Assembly (NCBI GenBank): GCA_945897865.1
Contig: CAMDHJ010000014.1
Coordinates: 1 to 42,731 of the forward strand
Direction: 5' to 3'
Source of the DNA: Tepidiphilus sp. J10
GTDB taxonomy: Bacteria > Pseudomonadota > Gammaproteobacteria > Burkholderiales > Thiobacillaceae
Length of the DNA stretch: 42,731 nucleotides
Part shown: one piece after another, positions 7,813 to 18,017 of the stretch
Layout: every line of letters begins with the position of its first letter
Numbering within the stretch: the stretch's first letter is position 1
The notes under the pieces: generated by a model
The model's input: only the letters and a program-made list of their open reading frames with translations
Told to the model about the DNA's origin: nothing
Databases searched by the model: none
Position numbers and translations under genes: made by a program

Positions 7813-9684
7813 ATGCTAGAAGCTATTCGTGAACGCTCCCAAGGCTGGATAGCCAAGGTGATCCTGGTTTTGCTGATTGTCCCGTTCGCTTTGTGGGGGG
7901 TGGATTCCTATATTTCTGGTGGTGGTGAGGAACCGCCGGCGGCGACTGTCAACGATGCTGAAATCAGTCAGCGCGAGTTCATCAAGAGCCTGAAAGAACA
8001 GCAGGAGCAAATGGGCGGCAAGGTCGATGAGATCGCTTTGCGCAAACAGGTGATGGACCAGATGGTCAATACCCGTCTGCTCTCCCAGGCGGCTGGCAAA
8101 GCGGGTTTTTCGATTCTGGACCCGCAGGTTCAGGCGGTTCTGGGCGGAATTGAAATCTTCCAGGATAACGGTGCTTTTTCCGAAGCCAAGATGGATGCCT
8201 GGCTGCGTGGACGCAACATGTCGCGCGGTGAGTTGATGGCGATGATCAGCCAGGATCTGCTGCTCAAGCAGGTGCAGATTGGTTATGGCGAAGGTGCGCT
8301 GATCGCGACGCCGAGCGTCACACGATTGTCCAATCTGCTGGCGCAACAGCGCGAGGTCAGTGAAGTCATTTTTGACTTCGTTGCTTACACCCCGGCGGTG
8401 AAGATTGATGACGCGGCGATCGAGGCGGAATACAAGGCTCGCCAGGCCAGCTTTGCAACGCCGGCGTCGGTTCGCGTGCAATACCTGACGTTGTCGCAAG
8501 CAGGGTTGGAAGCTGGCGTTCAGGTCAGCGACGGACAAGTGCGTAAATATTTTGACGAGAATCCGGCCCAGTTTCAGGAGCCGGAACAACGTCGCGCCAG
8601 CCATATCCTGATCAAGGTCGATGCCGGCGCTGATGCAATGGCTAAGCAGGCAGCAAAGGCGCAGGCCGAGAAATTGCTGGCTGAAGTGCGCAAGACGCCG
8701 GCCAAATTTGCCGATCTCGCGCGTCAGCATTCACAAGATCCGGGTTCCGGCGCCAACGGTGGCGATCTCGGCACGTTTGCGCGCGACATGATGGTGAAGC
8801 CGTTCGCGGATGCGGTCTGGGCGATGCAGCCGGGTCAGATTCAGGGGCTGGTGGAAAGCCAGTTCGGTTTCCATATCATTCGTCTCGATGGCATTGTCGG
8901 CGGTGCCAAGATGGGGTTCGAGGTGGTCAAGGCTGAAATCGCCCAGTCTTTACGCCAGCAGGAGGCGCAAAAACGCTTTGTTGACGCTGCCGAGCGTTTC
9001 AGCAATATGGTTTACGAACAGTCTGACAGCCTTGAACCGGCAGCAAAGGAATTCAGTCTCAAGATTGAGCAGAGTGACTGGATCAGTGAAGGTAATGCGC
9101 AGCCGACCATGTTGGGTGATAGTCGATTGATGGCCGCCCTGCTGAGCGATGAGGCACTGAAGAACAAGCAGAATGTAGAAGCCATCGAGGTTGCCCCGAA
9201 TACCTTGGTATCCGCTCGCGTCATTGAGCATCGCCCGGCTGGTGTGCGTCCGCTGGCAGAAGTGGCTGCCAGCATCCGTTCCAGCTTGACCGCGACTGCG
9301 GCACGCAAGTTGGCTGCCGAGGCAGGCAAGAAGGCATTGGCTGCCGCGACGGCTGGTAATCAGAACGGTTTGACTTTGTCAGCTCCAATGTCGGTGTCGC
9401 GCATGCAGCCTTTGAATGTGCCTGCGGCTTCCTTACGCGCGATTTTCAGTTCCCGTGCCGACAAGTTGCCAGCCTGGACCGGGGTAGAGTCACCAGAAGG
9501 CTATCGTTTGTATCGCATCAACCGTGTCGCTGCAGGCGAGATGCCGCCGCAACAGGTCAGCGCAATGCGCAACGATATGCGTCGTCTATTGGCCCAGGAA
9601 GAAATGCGCGCCTATCTTGAAAGCATCAAGGCCCAGAGCAAGATCAAGATTGCGCCTACTGCGCTGGAGCCGAAAGCGGACTAA
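7813..9684 (+). CDS. ppiD: Membrane-anchored peptidyl-prolyl isomerase PpiD
   Basis: Periplasmic folding chaperone of 623 residues anchored by one N-terminal membrane helix (about residues 15-32, KVILVLLIVPFALWGVDSYI), preceded by a short positive cytoplasmic tail. A SurA-like N-terminal chaperone region follows (EISQREFIKSLKEQQEQ and onwards). A parvulin-type rotamase domain lies at about 255-360 (RRASHILIKVDAG, then GDLGTFARDMM and FGFHIIRLDG). The long C-terminal part is a second SurA_N-like segment. Length and layout match PpiD of about 620 residues. In many proteobacteria ppiD follows lon-hupB; here it follows tRNA-Ser, and no lon or hupB is seen. It assists early folding of outer-membrane and secreted proteins by family analogy. 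Confidence 0.93.
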   Translation: MLEAIRERSQGWIAKVILVLLIVPFALWGVDSYISGGGEEPPAATVNDAEISQREFIKSLKEQQEQMGGKVDEIALRKQVMDQMVNTRLLSQAAGKAGFSILDPQVQAVLGGIEIFQDNGAFSEAKMDAWLRGRNMSRGELMAMISQDLLLKQVQIGYGEGALIATPSVTRLSNLLAQQREVSEVIFDFVAYTPAVKIDDAAIEAEYKARQASFATPASVRVQYLTLSQAGLEAGVQVSDGQVRKYFDENPAQFQEPEQRRASHILIKVDAGADAMAKQAAKAQAEKLLAEVRKTPAKFADLARQHSQDPGSGANGGDLGTFARDMMVKPFADAVWAMQPGQIQGLVESQFGFHIIRLDGIVGGAKMGFEVVKAEIAQSLRQQEAQKRFVDAAERFSNMVYEQSDSLEPAAKEFSLKIEQSDWISEGNAQPTMLGDSRLMAALLSDEALKNKQNVEAIEVAPNTLVSARVIEHRPAGVRPLAEVAASIRSSLTATAARKLAAEAGKKALAAATAGNQNGLTLSAPMSVSRMQPLNVPAASLRAIFSSRADKLPAWTGVESPEGYRLYRINRVAAGEMPPQQVSAMRNDMRRLLAQEEMRAYLESIKAQSKIKIAPTALEPKAD

Positions 9685-9724
9685 TTTCGGTTCGGCCAGA
9701 TGTTGCTAACGAGTTTCGCCTTTA

Positions 9725-9762
9725 AATTGATCAAACCAGAACGCCTTCTGGTCTGATCAATT
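9725..9762. terminator. Strong hairpin after ppiD, possible terminator
   Basis: Arms of 17 bases (9725-9741 and 9746-9762) pair with one mismatch around a 4-nt loop; the core is ACCAGAA with TTCTGGT and the outer ends AATTGATCA with TGATCAATT. No T-run follows on the + strand, so termination is inferred from stem strength and from position 40 bp after the ppiD stop. The rest of the 204-bp gap to the next gene shows no clear promoter. Confidence 0.55.
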
Positions 9763-9888
9763 GCCGTTTGTGCCGTTCTTTGAATTAGAGAATCAGCACA
9801 CCGGAAAGATAGAGTTGGGCACTTGGGTTCTGTTCTTCGGCAAGAAATTTGGTACACACTTGCAAAGGTTCGGGTTTAAACAAATCTT

Positions 9889-12800
9889 ATGCCTACCCCA
9901 ATCCATCTGGAAGTCTCCTTGCAGCTTCTGCCGGTGCAGCCATACACCGTTTTTTCGGTTGCGGGTGATGTCGAATCATTGCTCGGTTTTAGTGCCATCT
10001 CTCTACTACAAGGTGCGGTTTCGATTCCGGCGCTGATCCATCCGGATGATCAGGATGTGCTGGATAACATGCTGCACATTCAGCCCCGGCCTGCCGCCCA
10101 GTCACAACCTCATTCCTGCAATCTTCGTATGCGTCAGGCTAATGGACGTATCCGCTGCCTGCTTGTGGAATGTGACCAGGAATCGACGGCGAATGGCGCG
10201 GTTCTGAAGTTGCGGCTACGCGATGCCAAAAGTCTGTTCGATCCAATGGATGCACTGGCTGCGAACGCGGGCTTTCGCTCGATGATGGAAAACACCAACG
10301 ATTTCATCTTTTTCAAGGATCGAAATCACGTATTTACCAGCGCCAGCCAAACTCTGGTCAGCGTGACCCATCCATCGGAGCACTGGACCGATCTGATCGG
10401 ACAGACCGATTACGATGTATTCCCCGAGGAATATGCCGACGTCTACTACCGCCTGGAGAAGGAGGTGTTCGCGGGCATGACGGTGGCGCATGAGATCCAG
10501 GAATATGGGACCAATGACGGTTTGAAAGGGTGGGTCGACAACCGCAAGTACCCGATCAAGAACGCGCAGGGCGAGATCACCGGTCTGTTCGGTATTGCTC
10601 GCGTAATTACCGATAGAGTCATGGCCGAACAGGCGTTACGGCAGGAGCGCGAAACGCTGCAACTGATCCTGGACTATGCGCCGATAGGGATCTGGCTACA
10701 GGATGGCAATGGCAAGATCGCTTTCGTCAACAAGGCCTTTTGCCAGGCGACAGGCATACCGGAAGCGCGGTTCCTGTCGGTTGACCATTACGTTGAATTG
10801 ATTCCGGAGGAGTTTCGGCCACAGTGTCTTGCCTCGGATGCCAAGGCTTTGGTCAGTGACGGCGTCAGCGTCTCCTATCAGCGCCTGCCATTCGTTGATG
10901 GTCAGATTCATGATTTGCGCATCATCAAGGCAGTCAAATGGGATGACGAGCAGCGTCCTGTGGCACTGGTGGGGTTAAGCCTGGATGTCAGCGAGGAGCT
11001 CCGGCATGAACAGGCGCTCATGCTGGAACGGGACAGTACCCGCAACATATTGGCGACGGTAGAAGCGATGATTGTCGCGCTCGATATCGAGGGACGAATC
11101 ACGCTGGTCAACCGCAAGGGTTGCCAGATTTTGGGCTATCGTGAAGACGAGTTGATCGGCCAGGATTGGTTTGCCACCTGCTTGCCGCGCTACATCAATG
11201 TCGACCAGGTGCGCGAAGTGTTCAAAATGGCGTTGGCAGGCAACCTCTCCGGTTCGGAATACTACGAAAACCCGGTGCGCACCCGCTGCGGCGAGGAGCG
11301 CCTGATTGCCTGGCATAACAGCACGATCCGGGACAAGGACGGCAACATTATCGGCGGCCTGTCCGCTGGCGAGGACATCACCGATCGCAAGCAATCCGAG
11401 CTTGCCTTGCGTGAAAACGAGCAATTGCTGCATGCGTTAATCAACGAGATTCCCGACCCGGTGATTCTGAAAGACCGCAACGGCAATTTCCTGCTCTGCA
11501 ACCAGTCCGTCGCCCGGCTCTACAACACCACCCCTGAAGCCATGGTGGGAAAACATGACGATGATTTTGGCGTCCCGAAAGAGATGGCCGATGCGTTCCG
11601 CAGCAACGTGCTTGCGATCATGGCGAAAGGCGAAACGGAAATCGTCTTCGAAGATAGCCAGGACAGCGAAAGCGGCGAGATTCATCACTATCGATCGATC
11701 AAAAAGCCGTTCAAGGACGCGCTTGGTCAGGACCAGATACTGATCGTAGCGCAGGACATTACTGACGTAGTCAAAGCCCAGGCAAAGATTGCCGTCAGCG
11801 AAAAACGGTTACAGGAAGTGCTGGCTATCACCAACGAAGGGGTCTGGGATTGGCATATTCCCAGCGGCAAGGTGCTTCACAACCGGCAATGGTTCACGCT
11901 TTTTGATGCAGAGCCAGGCGAAATCGATGAAACCCTCGAAGGATTCACCAAGCTGATCCATCCGGACGATCGGGAAACCGTTTTAAAGCTGATAACGGCA
12001 ATGATTGAAGGAAGCAGTGCCGACTATCACTCGAAGCATCGACTTCTAACCATCAAAGGCCGGCCAATATGGGTGCTGGACCGGGGGCGGGTCGTCGAAA
12101 GAGATAATAACGGGCAGGCCGTCAGGGTGATTGGTAGCGTCACCGACATCACTTACCAGATCGAATATCAACACCAGCTGGAGCACATCGCCCACTTCGA
12201 CACCCTGACTGGACTGCCCAACCGGGTCCTGCTGGCAGATCGCCTGCACCAAGCCATGTCGCAAGCAATGCGGCGCGGAGACAAGTTGGCCGTCGCCTAT
12301 CTCGACTTGGATGGTTTCAAGACGATCAACGACCAACATGGGCATGATGTGGGCGACCACCTGCTAAACATCTTGGCCAGCCATATGAAGCGCGCCTTGC
12401 GCGAGGGCGATACGCTGGCACGTCTGGGGGGTGATGAATTTGTCGCGGTGATCCTCGATCTGCCGGATGTCGAATCCTGTGTGCCGTTGCTTTCACGTCT
12501 GCTCTCGGCAGCAGCCGAAGTGGTGCATGAGAACGGCAACGTGCTGCGTGTTTCCGCCAGCCTGGGCGCGACCTTTTACCCGCAGGCAGAGTCGATCGAC
12601 GCCGACCAGTTATTGCGCCAGGCAGATCAAGCGATGTATCAGGCCAAGCTGGCCGGCAAAAATCGGTACCACATCTTCGATACCGAGCTGGATCGCAGTG
12701 TACGTGGTCATCATGAAAGTCTGGAGCGGATCAAGCAGGCGTTGGATGACCGGGAGTTCGTTCTCTATTACCAGCCCAAGGTAAACATGCGTACTGGTGT

Positions 12801-13845
12801 CGTCGTTGGCGCCGAGGCATTGATCCGCTGGCAGCATCCGGAACGGGGCTTGTTGCCGCCCATAGCCTTCCTGCCGCTGTTTGCCGGCCATCCACTGGCG
12901 GTCGAAATGGGTGAATGGGTAGTGGATACGGCGTTGACGCAAATCGAGAGCTGGAAGGCTGACGGGTTGCCGCTGCCGGTTAGCGTCAATATCGATGCGA
13001 TGCAGCTTGAACAGGCTGATTTTGTCGATCGCTTGCGGCAGCAACTAGCTGCCCACCCCGGTGTCGCGGCCGGTGAACTGGAACTGGAAGTGCTGGAAAC
13101 CAGCGCGTTGCAAGACATTGTCCACGTTTCCAGCGTGATCCTGGCTTGCCGCGAGATGGGGGTCGGTTTTGCACTGGATGACTTTGGCACCGGCTATTCA
13201 TCGCTGACCTATTTGAAACGTCTGCCGGCCGGCATGCTGAAAATTGATCAGAGTTTTGTCCGCGATATGTTGGATGACCCCGACGATCTGGCGATCCTGG
13301 ACGGCATCCTTGGTCTTGCCATTGCTTTCCGTCGCCAGGCGATCGCGGAGGGGGTGGAAACCCTGGCGCATGGCGAGATTCTGCTGCAACTCGGTTGTGA
13401 ACTCGCGCAGGGCTATGCCATCGCCCACCCCATGCCGGCCGACGCCATACCAGACTGGCTTGCGTCATGGCAGCCAGATGCGGCTTGGCTCGGACGTGAC
13501 CCGATCCGCCGGGAGGATCTGCCCATTCTGTTTACCTGGGTGGAACATCGAGCCTGGGTTGCCCAGGTGTTGAGCTACTTGCGGGAAGAAGGCCGCGCGG
13601 GACCGCAGCTGGATTGCCAAACGTGCCGTTTTGGGCAATGGCTCAGCCACGCCGTCGAGCATCATGCCGATCAACAAGCTGCCATCGCTGCCATCGAACC
13701 TTTACATTTCGAAATCCATGCCCTGGCGACGGCGTTGATCAACTTCAAACAACTTGGCCAGACGGATGCGCTACTGGCCCGAATGGAAGCGTTTTACAGC
13801 TTGCGCGACCGTTTGTTGGCGCAACTGTTGGGGATGTTGCGGTAA
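9889..13845 (+). CDS. Multi-PAS diguanylate cyclase/phosphodiesterase with C-terminal CZB domain
   Basis: A 1318-residue c-di-GMP enzyme with no obvious membrane helix. About six PAS-type sensor domains lie in series, with starts near residues 1, 130, 255, 380, 510 and 640; several end in PAC-like segments (ITGLFGIARVITDR; IIGGLSAGEDITDR). The GGDEF domain (about 775-935) has an intact GGDEF motif near residue 847 and an inhibitory RxxD (REGD) five residues before it. The EAL domain (about 950-1190) keeps EALIRW, the ExxE of LELEVLE, DDFGTGYSS and the late Glu of AEGVET, so both activities look possible. The last about 110 residues form a CZB zinc-binding domain: EHRAW, CRFGQWL and HFEIH supply the expected three His and one Cys. 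CZB is best known from chemoreceptors and diguanylate cyclases that sense zinc or hypochlorous acid. The stand-alone gene lies between ppiD and the convergent malic enzyme. Confidence 0.93.
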   Translation: MPTPIHLEVSLQLLPVQPYTVFSVAGDVESLLGFSAISLLQGAVSIPALIHPDDQDVLDNMLHIQPRPAAQSQPHSCNLRMRQANGRIRCLLVECDQESTANGAVLKLRLRDAKSLFDPMDALAANAGFRSMMENTNDFIFFKDRNHVFTSASQTLVSVTHPSEHWTDLIGQTDYDVFPEEYADVYYRLEKEVFAGMTVAHEIQEYGTNDGLKGWVDNRKYPIKNAQGEITGLFGIARVITDRVMAEQALRQERETLQLILDYAPIGIWLQDGNGKIAFVNKAFCQATGIPEARFLSVDHYVELIPEEFRPQCLASDAKALVSDGVSVSYQRLPFVDGQIHDLRIIKAVKWDDEQRPVALVGLSLDVSEELRHEQALMLERDSTRNILATVEAMIVALDIEGRITLVNRKGCQILGYREDELIGQDWFATCLPRYINVDQVREVFKMALAGNLSGSEYYENPVRTRCGEERLIAWHNSTIRDKDGNIIGGLSAGEDITDRKQSELALRENEQLLHALINEIPDPVILKDRNGNFLLCNQSVARLYNTTPEAMVGKHDDDFGVPKEMADAFRSNVLAIMAKGETEIVFEDSQDSESGEIHHYRSIKKPFKDALGQDQILIVAQDITDVVKAQAKIAVSEKRLQEVLAITNEGVWDWHIPSGKVLHNRQWFTLFDAEPGEIDETLEGFTKLIHPDDRETVLKLITAMIEGSSADYHSKHRLLTIKGRPIWVLDRGRVVERDNNGQAVRVIGSVTDITYQIEYQHQLEHIAHFDTLTGLPNRVLLADRLHQAMSQAMRRGDKLAVAYLDLDGFKTINDQHGHDVGDHLLNILASHMKRALREGDTLARLGGDEFVAVILDLPDVESCVPLLSRLLSAAAEVVHENGNVLRVSASLGATFYPQAESIDADQLLRQADQAMYQAKLAGKNRYHIFDTELDRSVRGHHESLERIKQALDDREFVLYYQPKVNMRTGVVVGAEALIRWQHPERGLLPPIAFLPLFAGHPLAVEMGEWVVDTALTQIESWKADGLPLPVSVNIDAMQLEQADFVDRLRQQLAAHPGVAAGELELEVLETSALQDIVHVSSVILACREMGVGFALDDFGTGYSSLTYLKRLPAGMLKIDQSFVRDMLDDPDDLAILDGILGLAIAFRRQAIAEGVETLAHGEILLQLGCELAQGYAIAHPMPADAIPDWLASWQPDAAWLGRDPIRREDLPILFTWVEHRAWVAQVLSYLREEGRAGPQLDCQTCRFGQWLSHAVEHHADQQAAIAAIEPLHFEIHALATALINFKQLGQTDALLARMEAFYSLRDRLLAQLLGMLR

Positions 13846-13863
13846 CGGAACCTTGGAACAGTT

Positions 13864-13923
13864 CGGTAGGGTGCGCCATGCGCACTGTTTTACGCTTAAC
13901 GGTGCGCACGGCGCACCCTACCG
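13864..13923. repeat. Long palindromic intergenic repeat (REP-like hairpin)
   Basis: Two 20-bp arms (13866-13885 and 13902-13921) pair with a single mismatch, extended by two more pairs at each outer end, around a 16-nt loop. The arm begins GTAGGGTGCGCCATGCGCAC. It lies between the 3' ends of two convergent genes, where it could end transcription from both sides. The compact GC-rich palindrome resembles dispersed REP-type elements; only this copy is present in the window. Confidence 0.7.
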
Positions 13924-13940
13924 GGTTGTTTTGCTGGGGG

Positions 13941-15140
13941 TTACTTGTCTGCAGCTGCCGCCACTGCTGGCGGGATCCGTTCAATCAGACGATGATCGAA
14001 CGGTTTCGGGATGATGTATTCGCGGCCGAATTCCAGCTTTTCCAGCTTGTAGGCTTCCAGCACTTCCTGTGGCACCGGTTCGCGCGCCAGAGCGGCGAGC
14101 GCTTTCGCGGCGGCGATCATCATCGGTTGGGTAATCGCCTTGGCGCGGGCGTCGAAGGTGCCCTTGAAGATATACGGGAAGCCGAGGACGTTGTTGACCT
14201 GATTCGGGTAATCCGAGCGGCCGGTCGCCATCAGCGCGTCGTCGCGGGCGGCATGGACGTCGGCGGGGGAGATTTCCGGGTCCGGGTTGGCCATCGCGAA
14301 CAGGATTGGCCTGGCGGCCATGCGCTTGACCATGTCGGTGCTGACCAAGTTGGGGCCGGAGACACCGATGAACACGTCGGCGCCCTGCATGGCATCGGCC
14401 AGGGTGCGTTGTTCAGTGACCTTGGCGAATTCCTGTTTGTGGGCATTGAGGTCGGTACGGCCGCTGTGGATGACGCCTTTGCTGTCAACCAGCGTCATGT
14501 TGGCCTTGTTGCCACCCATCGCGATCAGCAAACGCATGCAGGACAGGCCGGCGGCACCGGCGCCGAGGCAGACCAGCTTGATGTCGTCGAGTTTCTTGTC
14601 TTGTACTTCCAGCGCATTCAGCAGGCCGGCGCACATGACGACGGCAGTGCCGTGCTGGTCATCGTGGAAAACGGGAATGTCGAGACGCGCTTTCAGGGCT
14701 TCCTCGATCTCGAAGCAATGCGGCGCAGCGATGTCTTCCAGGTTGATGCCGCCGAAAGTCGGCGAGATATTGACCACGGTTTCAATGAAGCTGGCGACGC
14801 TGGGGGCGTTGACTTCGATGTCAAACACGTCAATGCCGGCGAAACGCTTGAACAGGATGCCCTTGCCTTCCATCACCGGTTTGCTGGCCAGTGGGCCGAG
14901 ATTGCCGAGGCCGAGAATCGCGGTGCCGTCGGTGATCACCGCGACCAGGTTGCCCTTGTTGGTGTAGCGATAGGCGTTGGCCGGATCTTTCGCGATCTGG
15001 CGCACCGGTTCGGCGACACCTGGGGTGTAGGCGAGCGACAGTTCGTATTGGGTGGCGCACGGCTTCGACGACTCGACGGAGATTTTTCCGGGGCGGGGAA
15101 ACTCGTGATAGTCCAGGGCCTGCTGGTTCAAGTCGTTCAT
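13941..15140 (-). CDS. Malic enzyme (oxaloacetate-decarboxylating malate dehydrogenase), single-domain form
   Basis: Oxidative decarboxylation of malate to pyruvate, providing NAD(P)H and linking the TCA cycle to pyruvate. The 399-residue protein has the malic N-domain (YELSLAYTPGVAEPV, the Tyr-containing substrate segment; TNKGNLVAVITDGTAILGLGN) and metal-site residues in VFDIEVNA and HDDQHGTAVV. The NAD(P)-binding domain follows (LGAGAAGLSCMRLL). It lacks the C-terminal phosphotransacetylase-like domain of the 750-residue MaeB type. Cofactor preference cannot be told with confidence. It is transcribed toward the multi-PAS gene and divergent from acnA, sharing a 140-bp intergenic region with that TCA-cycle gene. 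Confidence 0.93.
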   Translation of the reverse strand: MNDLNQQALDYHEFPRPGKISVESSKPCATQYELSLAYTPGVAEPVRQIAKDPANAYRYTNKGNLVAVITDGTAILGLGNLGPLASKPVMEGKGILFKRFAGIDVFDIEVNAPSVASFIETVVNISPTFGGINLEDIAAPHCFEIEEALKARLDIPVFHDDQHGTAVVMCAGLLNALEVQDKKLDDIKLVCLGAGAAGLSCMRLLIAMGGNKANMTLVDSKGVIHSGRTDLNAHKQEFAKVTEQRTLADAMQGADVFIGVSGPNLVSTDMVKRMAARPILFAMANPDPEISPADVHAARDDALMATGRSDYPNQVNNVLGFPYIFKGTFDARAKAITQPMMIAAAKALAALAREPVPQEVLEAYKLEKLEFGREYIIPKPFDHRLIERIPPAVAAAADK

Positions 15141-15280
15141 GGCATCCTCTTGGTTGAAGTTGTGCGTGCATCATATATTGCTGCAATGCGGAATAACAGT
15201 TGTTGAGGTCACGATTCCGGGTCTCCCGGTCAGGCGGCTTTGGTTAGAATCCAGTTTTCCAACACATCAATAAATACGCC

Positions 15281-17917
15281 ATGCACAGCCTCTTCGATTC
15301 GCAAAAGAACTTCGCTGTCGGTAATGGAAATACCGGCACCTACTTTTCCCTGCCGCAACTGGAGGCCGCCGGCATCGGCCCGGTTTCCAAGCTGCCGGTA
15401 TCCATCCGCATCGTGCTGGAATCGGTGCTGCGCAATTTCGATGGCCTGAAGATCACCGAACAACATGTGCGCGAGTTGGCCAACTGGCAACCGAACGCAA
15501 CGCGCACCGAGGAAATACCATTCGTCGTGGCGCGCATCCTGTTGCAGGATTTCACCGGTGTGCCGCTGCTCGCCGACCTCGCCGCGATGCGTTCCGCCGC
15601 CGAACGTGCCGGCAAGGATGCCAGCAAGGTGGAACCGCTGGCGCCAGTCGAAATGGTGGTCGATCACTCGGTACAGGTGGATGTATTCGGTCGCCCGGAT
15701 GCGCTGGCCGAGAACATGAAGATTGAATTTGAACGCAATATCGAGCGTTACCAGTTCCTGAAATGGGGCATGCAGGCGTTTGAAACGTTCAAGGTCGTGC
15801 CGCCCGGCGTCGGTATCGTGCACCAGGTCAACATGGAGTATCTGGCGCGCGGCGTGATGGAAAAGGACGGGGTGTATTACCCGGATACGTTGGTCGGCAC
15901 CGATAGCCACACGACAATGATCAACGGTCTCGGCGTCGTCGCCTGGGGTGTCGGCGGCATCGAGGCGGAAGCCGGCATGCTCGGCCAGCCGGTGTATTTC
16001 CTGACGCCGGACGTGGTTGGCGTGCATCTGACCGGCCAGGCCGCGCCAGGCGTGACCGCCACCGACATCGTGCTGACCATCACCGAAATGCTGCGGCGCG
16101 CGAAGGTTGTCGGCAAGTTTGTTGAATTCTTTGGCGAGGGCGCCGTGGCGTTGCCGGTGTATGACCGCGCCACCATCGCCAACATGGCGCCGGAATACGG
16201 CGCGACGATGGGTTTCTTCCCGGTCGACGAAGCCACCTGCCAGTATTTCCTGGCCACCGGTCGCGATGCCGCCAAGGTCGATTCGATGCGCGCCTACTAC
16301 CAGGCGCAGGGCCTGTTCGGCATCCCAGCCGCCGGCAGCATCGAATACAGCCAGACGCTGGAACTCGATCTGGGCAACGTCAAACCTTCCGTCGCCGGCC
16401 CGAAACGGCCGCAGGACCGGATCAATCTGTATGCGTTGAAGGAATCGTTCGAAACCCTGCTGGAACTGCCGAAGGATCAGGGCGGCTATGGCAAGTCGGA
16501 AGGTCGCAAGGCGGGCGGTCTGTCGCACGGCGACGTGGTGATTGCTGCGATCACCTCCTGTACCAATACTTCCAACCCCGGCGTGATGCTGGCCGCTGGT
16601 CTGCTGGCGAAAAAAGCTGTTGCCCTGGGCCTGAAAACACCGGCGCATGTGAAGACCTCGATGGGCCCGGGTTCGCGCGCGGTGACCGAATATCTGAAGG
16701 CCGCCGGCTTGCTGGGCGATCTGGAAAAACTGGGTTTTGGCGTGGTCGGTTACGGTTGCACCACCTGTATCGGCAACTCCGGCCCGCTGCCGGAAGCCAT
16801 CGAGAAGGAAATTCTCGACAATGATCTGGTGGCCTGCTCGGTGCTGTCCGGCAATCGCAACTTCGAGGCGCGTGTGCATCAGAACGTGAAGGCCAATTTC
16901 CTGATGTCGCCGCCACTGGTGGTGGCGCTGGCGCTGGCCGGTCGCGTCGATATCGATGTCGCCAGCGAGCCGCTGGGGCAGGGCACGAATGGCCCGGTTT
17001 TCCTGAAGGACATCTGGCCGAGCGCCGAGGAAGTCGCTGCCGTTCTGCCGCATGCGTCGAATGCCGCCGCATACGCGATCTACAAGGATGTTGGTGCCGA
17101 CAATCCGCTGTGGGATGCGGTGCCGGCGCCGGCAGGCCAGGTCTATGCCTGGGACAGCGCTTCCACCTACATTCAGGAACCGCCGTTCTTCCAGGGCGGC
17201 GCCAAGCCGAACCCGGTGATCCGCAGCGCGCGTGCGTTGGCGATCTTCGGCGACTCAGTCACCACCGACCACATCAGCCCGGCCGGCAACATCAAGGCCG
17301 CCGCGCCCGCCGGCAAATACCTGGTCGAGCATGGCGTTGCGCAGAAGGACTTCAACAGCTACGGTGCGCGGCGCGGCAATCACGAAGTGATGATGCGCGG
17401 CACCTTTGCCAACGTGCGCATCAAGAACCTGATGATTCCCGGCTCGGAAGGCGGCGTCACTTTGCATGGCACGGAACAGATGTCGATCTACGATGCCTCG
17501 ATGAAGTATCAGGCCGACAACATCCCGCTGATCGTCATCGCCGGCGAGGAATACGGCACCGGTTCGTCGCGCGACTGGGCGGCGAAGGGCACACAGTTGC
17601 TTGGCATCAAGGCGGTGGTGGCGAAGTCGTTCGAGCGCATCCACCGCGCCAATCTGGCCGGCATGGGCGTGTTGCCGATCCAGTTCAAGGACGGCCAGGG
17701 CGCGGCCGACTTCAAGCTGGACGGCAGCGAAAGCTTCGACATCGTCGGCCTGGAAAACGGCATCACGCCGCAACAGGATGTCACGTTGGTGATCAAGCGT
17801 GCCGATGGTTCCAGCCAGAACGTGTCGGTCAAGCTGCGTCTGGATACGCCGATCGAGATCGAGTACTTCCAGGCCGGCGGCATCCTGCCCTTCGTGCTGG
17901 CGCAGTTGCTCGGCTAA
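15281..17917 (+). CDS. acnA: Aconitate hydratase A
   Basis: TCA-cycle enzyme interconverting citrate and isocitrate through a [4Fe-4S] cluster. The 878-residue protein shows the AcnA/IRP pattern: [25 protein letters not shown] (first cluster Cys), [14 protein letters not shown] (the paired Cys ligands) and the swivel domain with [15 protein letters not shown] and [16 protein letters not shown]. Length is close to the usual 890. The family is often stable under oxidative or iron stress compared with AcnB; regulation is not visible here. TAGAAT at 15245-15250 could be a -10 element. A clear terminator lies 32 bp after the stop, so the gene is probably monocistronic. Confidence 0.97.
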   Translation: MHSLFDSQKNFAVGNGNTGTYFSLPQLEAAGIGPVSKLPVSIRIVLESVLRNFDGLKITEQHVRELANWQPNATRTEEIPFVVARILLQDFTGVPLLADLAAMRSAAERAGKDASKVEPLAPVEMVVDHSVQVDVFGRPDALAENMKIEFERNIERYQFLKWGMQAFETFKVVPPGVGIVHQVNMEYLARGVMEKDGVYYPDTLVGTDSHTTMINGLGVVAWGVGGIEAEAGMLGQPVYFLTPDVVGVHLTGQAAPGVTATDIVLTITEMLRRAKVVGKFVEFFGEGAVALPVYDRATIANMAPEYGATMGFFPVDEATCQYFLATGRDAAKVDSMRAYYQAQGLFGIPAAGSIEYSQTLELDLGNVKPSVAGPKRPQDRINLYALKESFETLLELPKDQGGYGKSEGRKAGGLSHGDVVIAAITSCTNTSNPGVMLAAGLLAKKAVALGLKTPAHVKTSMGPGSRAVTEYLKAAGLLGDLEKLGFGVVGYGCTTCIGNSGPLPEAIEKEILDNDLVACSVLSGNRNFEARVHQNVKANFLMSPPLVVALALAGRVDIDVASEPLGQGTNGPVFLKDIWPSAEEVAAVLPHASNAAAYAIYKDVGADNPLWDAVPAPAGQVYAWDSASTYIQEPPFFQGGAKPNPVIRSARALAIFGDSVTTDHISPAGNIKAAAPAGKYLVEHGVAQKDFNSYGARRGNHEVMMRGTFANVRIKNLMIPGSEGGVTLHGTEQMSIYDASMKYQADNIPLIVIAGEEYGTGSSRDWAAKGTQLLGIKAVVAKSFERIHRANLAGMGVLPIQFKDGQGAADFKLDGSESFDIVGLENGITPQQDVTLVIKRADGSSQNVSVKLRLDTPIEIEYFQAGGILPFVLAQLLG

Positions 17918-17949
17918 ATACGCTAGGTACGCTTGGGTATCAGCAGATC

Positions 17950-17987
17950 AACCGGCTGGATGGCGACATTCCAGCCGGTTTTTGTTT
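17950..17987 (+). terminator. Intrinsic terminator of acnA
   Basis: Perfect 11-bp stem AACCGGCTGGA (17950-17960) with TCCAGCCGGTT (17970-17980), a 9-nt loop, and a T-rich tail TTTGTTT directly after. It is placed between acnA and the next gene, which therefore needs its own promoter. Confidence 0.85.
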
Positions 17988-18017
17988 CAGCAATCTTTTC
18001 AGTATGACGGCGATTCC

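Noticed and set aside
13614-15206. 530-codon open frame on the + strand opposite the malic enzyme
   Set aside because: The translation is low in recognisable motifs and mirrors the malic enzyme codons, whose conserved motifs are on the - strand.
15230-17053. 607-codon open frame on the - strand opposite acnA
   Set aside because: Antisense shadow of aconitase, whose cluster-binding Cys motifs are all on the + strand.
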